This document shows, piece by piece, positions 6,250 through 10,085 of a DNA stretch of 10,085 nt. The position numbers were made by a program, and so were the translations under genes. Source of the stretch: Rhodocyclaceae bacterium. Its GTDB lineage: Bacteria; Pseudomonadota; Gammaproteobacteria; Burkholderiales; Rhodocyclaceae. The notes below the pieces were generated by a model. The model saw nothing but the letters and a program-made list of their open reading frames with translations. It did not search any database and was not told the origin of the DNA. The DNA lies in NCBI GenBank assembly GCA_030682595.1, contig JAUXNZ010000285.1, positions 1-10,085 of the forward strand. The letters are read 5' to 3'. The stretch's first letter is position 1. Every line of letters starts with the position of its first letter.

Positions 6250-6284
6250 GATAATGATTCTCATTGTATATGAGAACCATTATC
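6250..6284 (-). promoter_or_regulatory. Fur operator (double Fur box)
   Basis: The arms GATAATGATTCTCAT (6250-6264) and ATGAGAACCATTATC (6270-6284) are inverted repeats matching at 14 of 15 positions around a 5-nt centre. The left half, extended to 19 bp (6250-6268), matches the classic Fur consensus GATAATGATAATCATTATC at 15 of 19 positions by eye. The opposite-strand box (6266-6284) matches at 13 of 19. Overlapping boxes like these are typical of strongly iron-repressed promoters. It covers most of the promoter for the seven-gene operon, so iron-bound Fur should block RNA polymerase. Confidence 0.92.
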
Positions 6285-6292
6285 AATTTCAA
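6263..6292 (-). promoter_or_regulatory. Sigma70-type promoter of the iron operon
   Basis: On the minus strand, TTGAAA (6292 to 6287) is a 5/6 match to the -35 box. TACAAT (6268 to 6263) is a 5/6 match to the -10 box, with an 18-nt spacer. The predicted start of transcription is near 6256, giving a 5' UTR of about 77 nt before the 117-aa gene. The spacer and -10 lie inside the Fur operator. An alternative -10, TATACA with a 16-nt spacer, fits less well. Confidence 0.75.
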
Positions 6293-6338
6293 GCGATATT
6301 TCGCTGCCCGCGACGTTTGCGCCGTCTCCGCCGCTGAC

Positions 6339-6375
6339 TTTCATGATGCGTGAAACATCACCCCGCATCATGAAA
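6339..6375. promoter_or_regulatory. Perfect 12-bp inverted repeat upstream of the Fur promoter
   Basis: TTTCATGATGCG (6339-6350) and CGCATCATGAAA (6364-6375) are perfect inverted repeats around 13 nt. The near edge is 47 bp upstream of the -35 box of the iron operon. There is no T-run on either side, so a terminator is unlikely. It resembles a binding site for a dimeric regulator, but I cannot name one. Confidence 0.5.
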
Positions 6376-6386
6376 CCTGCCGCATT

Positions 6387-6437
6387 CCCCCTCTCTCCCG
6401 GCCTCTCCCCTTGTGGGAGAGGGATTGAGGGAGGGGG
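6387..6437. repeat. Long C/T-G/A two-tier hairpin, probably an interspersed repeat and/or transcript end
   Basis: The outer arms 6387-6397 and 6427-6437 pair over 11 bp with one G-U. The inner arms CCTCTCCC (6402-6409) and GGGAGAGG (6415-6422) pair over 8 bp around CTTGT. A 4-nt internal loop lies on each side. It is 56 bp beyond the stop of the dehydrogenase gene and could stop or stabilise that transcript, though no U-run follows. Similar CCCTCTCCC/GGGAGAGGG palindromes are common between genes in GC-rich proteobacteria. Confidence 0.6.
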
Positions 6438-6441
6438 CCGT

Positions 6442-6455
6442 ATTTAACGTTAAAT
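6442..6455. other. Perfect 14-bp palindrome
   Basis: ATTTAACGTTAAAT is a perfect palindrome, AT-rich in a GC-rich setting. It lies between the long hairpin and the 3' end of the dehydrogenase gene. It may be an operator or a remnant of a mobile repeat; nothing in the sequence decides between these. Confidence 0.4.
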
Positions 6456-6492
6456 GCCGGCAGAGTTCAGGACAACGGAGATTTATGGAGAT

Positions 6493-9400
6493 TCAGAGCA
6501 GTACGCGCTCGATGCCGCCGGTGTTGGCGGCATTCACGTAGCGATCCAGCCAGTCCGCGCCGAGGATGTGCCGCGCGAGTTCGACGACGATGTAGTCGGC
6601 TTCGATGGCCGCATCCTCGCGGTAACGCGACAGTCCCTGCAGGCAACTCGGGCAGCTGGTCAGGATCTTGACGGCCCGTGGCGCCGTCTCGCCAGCGCCG
6701 ACTTTTAATTGCGCGACGCCAGCCTCGATTTCCTGTTGCTTCCTGAACCGCACCTGCGTCGACACGTCCGGGCGCGTCACGGCGAGCGTGCCGGATTCGC
6801 CGCAACAGCGGTCGGAAAGCAGCACCGGTTTGCCCAGCAGCGTGCTGGCCACCTTGGTCGGGTTGTGCTGCTTCATCGGCGTGTGGCAGGGATCGTGGTA
6901 AAGGTATTGCGTACCCTGCACGCCAGCGAGTTGCACGCCTTTTTCCATCAGGTATTCGTGGATGTCGAGCAGGCGGCAGCCGGGGAAGATGCGCTCGAAC
7001 TCGTACTTGAGCAGCTGGTCCATGCAGGTGCCGCAGCTGACGATCACGGTCTTGATGTCGAGGTAGTTCAGCGTGTTGGCGACGCGGTGGAACAGCACGC
7101 GGTTCTGCGTGGTGATCGCCGTGCCCTTTTCCTCGTCGCCCGACGCGGTCTGCGGATAGCCGCAGCACAGGTAGCCGGGCGGCAGCACCGTGGTGGCGCC
7201 GACATGCCAGAGCATGGCCTGGGTGGCGAGGCCGACCTGCGAGAACAGGCGCTCCGAGCCGCAGCCGGGGACATAGAAAACAGCTTCTCCCTCATCGCTT
7301 GCCCGTTGTGGGTCGCGGATCACCGGGACCATCGTGGCATCCTCGACATCGAGCAGCGCGCGCGCCGTACGCCGCGGTACATTCGCCGGCAGCGGTTTGT
7401 TGAGGAAGTGGATGACCTGCGCCTTCACGTCCGGTCGGCCCAGCGAGGCGGGCGGATGGCGCACCATTTCCTGCGTCAGGCCGAAGGTCTTGGCGAGCGC
7501 ATGGCCAAGCCGCTGGGCCTTGTAGCCGAGGTCGATCATGCCGGTTTTCAGCGCCTTGATGCGTGCCGGATCCGTGGCACTGAGGAAAGCCATCGCCAGC
7601 TTTGTGCCGGGCGCCGATTTCTTCTTGCCCGTCTTGCGCAGGAAGTTGCGCATGGCGATGGACACGTCGCCGAAGTCGATGTCGACCGGACAGGGTTTCA
7701 GACACTTGTGACAGATCGTGCAATGGTCGGCGACGTCGGAAAACTCGTCAAAGTGCTTGAGCGAAATGCCGCGCCGCGTCTGCTCTTCATACAGGAAGGC
7801 CTCGACCAGCAGGCCGACGCCAAGGATCTTGTTGCGCGGCGAATAGAGCAGGTTGGCGCGCGGAATATGAGTAGAGCAAACAGGCTTGCACTTGCCGCAG
7901 CGCAGGCAGTCCTTGACCATGGCGGAGATGTCGCCGATCGCGGACTGCTCCATGATCAGCGATTCGACGCCGAGCAGCGCGAACGAGGGCGTGTAGGCGT
8001 TGGCGAGGTTGGCGCTCATTCCGGGCAAATCCATCAACTTGCCCTTGTTGAAGCGGCCCGTCGGGTCGATGCGCCGCTTGTAGTCACGGAAGGGCTGGAT
8101 CTCGTCGGCGGAAACATAGTCGAGCTTGGTGATGCCGATGCCGTGTTCGCCGGAGATCACCCCGCCGAGCCCGCGCGCGAGCGCCATGATGCGGTCGACG
8201 GTACGGTAGGCCGTCTGCAGCATCGCGTAGTTGTCGGAGTTGACCGGGATGTTGGTATGCACGTTGCCGTCGCCGGCATGCATGTGCAGCGCGACAAAGA
8301 CGCGGCCTTTCAGCACCTGCTTGTGGATCGCTTCGATGCGTTCGCGCGTCGGGCCGTAGGCGTCGCCGGCGAAAATCTCGTCGAGCAGCGGCTTGAGTTC
8401 CGTCTTCCACGACGCGCGCAGCGAGTGGTCCTGCAGCGCAGGGAAATGGGTATCGAGGTTGTCGAGCAGGGCCTGCCAGCAATTGCGCACCTCGGCCACG
8501 GCAGCCAGCGCCAGCTCGCGGCGGTCGCCGATCAGCGCGCGGCCGGACAGCCCCGCATCGCCGATGTGCAGCGGCAGTTCGCCACTGAGGAATTCGGTGA
8601 AGGCAGTGCACAGTTCCAGCTTGTTGTTGATCGACAACTCGATGTTGCAGCGGTCGATGCCGTCGCAGTAGTCGCCCATGCGCGGCAGCGGAATCACCAC
8701 GTCCTCGTTGATCTTGAAGGCGTTGGTATGGCGCGAGATCGCCGCGGTGCGCGAACGATCGAGCCAGAACTGTTTGCGCGCCTCGGGGGTGACGGCGATA
8801 AAGCCCTCGCCGCCGCGCGCGTTGGCCATGCGCACGACCGCGGATGTGGCGCGCATCACGGCGTCCGCGTCGCTGCCGACGATGTCGCCGATCAGCACCA
8901 TCTTCGGTCGGCCATGCCGTTTGGCTTTCGTGGCGTAGCCGACAGCCCGGACATAGCGCTCGTCGAGGTGTTCGAGGCCGGCGAGCAACACTCCCGCCGC
9001 GAGGCCCGCGCCACCGGGCTTGAAGTAGTCGGTGATCTCGACGATGCTTGGCACGGCCTCGCGTACCTGGCCGAAGAATTCGAGGCAGACGGTGCGCTGC
9101 GCCGGCGGCATCTTGTGCAGGATCCACACCGCCGAGGTGATCAGGCCATCGCAGCCTTCCTTCTGCACGCCGGGCAGGCCGGACAGAAACTTGTCGGTGA
9201 CATCCTTGCCCAGCCCGGTCTTGCGAAAGCTGCGACCGGGGATGTTCAGCGTTTCCTCGCGCTCGACGTGGCCGCTGTCGCTCAGATGCTTGAGCTGGAA
9301 TGTGGCAGTTTCCTGATCGTGGATCTTGCCGAGGTTGTGATTGATGCGCTCGACTTCCAGCCACTTGCCGGCGGTATCGACCATCCGCCACGACGCCAGG

Positions 9401-10085
9401 TTGTCGAGCGCCGTGCCCCACAGCACGGCCTTCTTGCCGCCCGCGTTCATCGCGATGTTGCCGCCGATGCAGGAGGCGTCGGCCGAGGTCGGGTCACAGG
9501 CGAACACCAGCCCGGCCGCTTCGGCGCGCTCCATCACGCGGCGCGTGACCAGACCGGCGCCGGTGCGGATCGTCGCGTAAGGCTGGCTGAGGCCAGGCAG
9601 CACGGCTTCGGCGACTGCACCCATGTCGATGAGCTTCTCGGTGTTGATGACGACCGAGCGCGGGTCGAGCGGGACGGCGCCGCCGGTGTAGCCGGTGCCG
9701 CCACCGCGCGGAATGATCGTCAGCTCCAGCTCGATGCAGTCGCGCACGAGCAGTGCGATCTCTGCCTCGGTGTCGGGCGTCAGCACGACGAAGGGATATT
9801 CGACGCGCCAGTCGGTCGCATCGGTCACATGCGAGACGCGCGCGAGGCCGTCGAAACAGATGTTGTTCTTGCGCGTGTGGCGTGCCAGGCGCTGCAGGAC
9901 TTTCTTGCGCAGCGCGGCGGTTTCGTCGAACCAGCGCTCGAAGTCGGCCACCGCATTCGCGGCCGCCGCCAGCAGTTGTGCCACGGGCTGGTTGCCGGCG
10001 CGGCGCTTTTCGATCTCGGCGAGGCGGTGCTTGAGCGCACCGATCAGCGCGCCGCGTCGCTCGCGGCTATCCAGCAGGTCATCTT
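6493..10085 (-). CDS. FAD-binding and Fe-S-binding dehydrogenase with DUF3683-type N-terminus (D-lactate/glycolate dehydrogenase-like), 5' end missing
   Basis: About 1,196 residues are visible and the frame stays open to the window edge, so the start is outside; the GTG at 9984 is internal. In order: a DUF3683-like N-terminal part (to about 9800); an FAD-binding type 4 domain with PRGGGTGYTGG (near 9679-9711) and the GGNIAMNAGGKKA motif; an FAD-oxidase C-terminal domain with HMHAGDGNVHTN (near 8253-8288) and SGEHGIGITKLDY (near 8120-8160); two 4Fe-4S motifs, CLRCGKCKPVC (7876-7908) and CTICHKCLKPCP (7690-7722); then two CCG domains, with PGCGSERLF and CCGYPQT, and HDPCHTP and CCGESG (6790-6808). 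This joins a GlcD/Dld-like flavin half to a GlpC/GlcF-like electron-transfer half in one chain. It probably oxidises a 2-hydroxy acid and passes electrons toward quinone at the membrane; the substrate cannot be read from sequence. It ends 313 bp before the iron operon and has no visible link with it. Confidence 0.93.
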   Translation of the reverse strand, partial: DDLLDSRERRGALIGALKHRLAEIEKRRAGNQPVAQLLAAAANAVADFERWFDETAALRKKVLQRLARHTRKNNICFDGLARVSHVTDATDWRVEYPFVVLTPDTEAEIALLVRDCIELELTIIPRGGGTGYTGGAVPLDPRSVVINTEKLIDMGAVAEAVLPGLSQPYATIRTGAGLVTRRVMERAEAAGLVFACDPTSADASCIGGNIAMNAGGKKAVLWGTALDNLASWRMVDTAGKWLEVERINHNLGKIHDQETATFQLKHLSDSGHVEREETLNIPGRSFRKTGLGKDVTDKFLSGLPGVQKEGCDGLITSAVWILHKMPPAQRTVCLEFFGQVREAVPSIVEITDYFKPGGAGLAAGVLLAGLEHLDERYVRAVGYATKAKRHGRPKMVLIGDIVGSDADAVMRATSAVVRMANARGGEGFIAVTPEARKQFWLDRSRTAAISRHTNAFKINEDVVIPLPRMGDYCDGIDRCNIELSINNKLELCTAFTEFLSGELPLHIGDAGLSGRALIGDRRELALAAVAEVRNCWQALLDNLDTHFPALQDHSLRASWKTELKPLLDEIFAGDAYGPTRERIEAIHKQVLKGRVFVALHMHAGDGNVHTNIPVNSDNYAMLQTAYRTVDRIMALARGLGGVISGEHGIGITKLDYVSADEIQPFRDYKRRIDPTGRFNKGKLMDLPGMSANLANAYTPSFALLGVESLIMEQSAIGDISAMVKDCLRCGKCKPVCSTHIPRANLLYSPRNKILGVGLLVEAFLYEEQTRRGISLKHFDEFSDVADHCTICHKCLKPCPVDIDFGDVSIAMRNFLRKTGKKKSAPGTKLAMAFLSATDPARIKALKTGMIDLGYKAQRLGHALAKTFGLTQEMVRHPPASLGRPDVKAQVIHFLNKPLPANVPRRTARALLDVEDATMVPVIRDPQRASDEGEAVFYVPGCGSERLFSQVGLATQAMLWHVGATTVLPPGYLCCGYPQTASGDEEKGTAITTQNRVLFHRVANTLNYLDIKTVIVSCGTCMDQLLKYEFERIFPGCRLLDIHEYLMEKGVQLAGVQGTQYLYHDPCHTPMKQHNPTKVASTLLGKPVLLSDRCCGESGTLAVTRPDVSTQVRFRKQQEIEAGVAQLKVGAGETAPRAVKILTSCPSCLQGLSRYREDAAIEADYIVVELARHILGADWLDRYVNAANTGGIERVLL

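Noticed and set aside
6454..6708. Plus-strand 84-aa frame, and an 18-codon frame at 6485-6541 after GGAG
   Set aside because: Both lie opposite the conserved 3' end of the dehydrogenase; the short one has a chance Shine-Dalgarno and no supporting promoter.
8084..9421. Minus-strand 445-aa frame inside the dehydrogenase gene
   Set aside because: It is a +1/-1 shadow of the FAD-domain coding frame; composition is Arg/Ala/Pro-rich and no motif is seen.
9825..10040. Minus-strand 71-aa frame near the right edge
   Set aside because: It is out of frame with the dehydrogenase, whose own frame stays open to base 10085.
1..10085. CRISPR array, tRNA/rRNA gene, insertion sequence or prophage genes
   Set aside because: I saw no regularly spaced repeats, no tRNA-like cloverleaf or rRNA signature, and no transposase, integrase or terminal repeats.

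Overview
The window is about 10 kb of GC-rich Gram-negative DNA. It carries an outer-membrane receptor, TonB/ExbB/ExbD, HemP, an EAL protein end, and a large FAD/Fe-S dehydrogenase with a DUF3683-type N-terminal part. That combination suggests a betaproteobacterium, perhaps of the Rhodocyclales. The placement rests on remembered family resemblance, not on a search.

Layout: (i) 1-203 (+) is the last third of an EAL c-di-GMP phosphodiesterase domain, cut by the window edge. (ii) 204-263 is a short convergent gap with a GC hairpin that probably ends the operon on the minus strand. (iii) 264-6179 (-) is a compact seven-gene set read right to left: a small unrecognised protein, hemP, tonB, exbB, exbD, a TonB-dependent siderophore receptor, and a DUF1513 protein with a Tat-like signal. 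(iv) 6180-6492 is a 313-bp intergenic region. It holds a promoter covered by a near-perfect Fur operator, a separate 12-bp inverted repeat, a long C/T-G/A hairpin and a 14-bp palindrome; I see no gene in it. (v) 6493-10085 (-) is most of a FAD/Fe-S dehydrogenase of the D-lactate/glycolate dehydrogenase type, whose start lies beyond the window.

The seven-gene set reads as one iron-starvation operon. When Fur releases the operator, the cell makes the outer-membrane receptor, the inner-membrane TonB-ExbB-ExbD complex that energises it, HemP, and a predicted periplasmic beta-propeller protein.

The most unusual feature is in the leaders. The operon 5' UTR and the exbD-receptor gap share a 22-nt element (19/22 identical), each preceded by a second partial copy. 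In the receptor leader this element forms the loop of a perfect 9-bp hairpin whose 3' arm is the Shine-Dalgarno sequence, which suggests a post-transcriptional control point for the receptor. The least understood protein is the 117-aa product encoded first in the operon.
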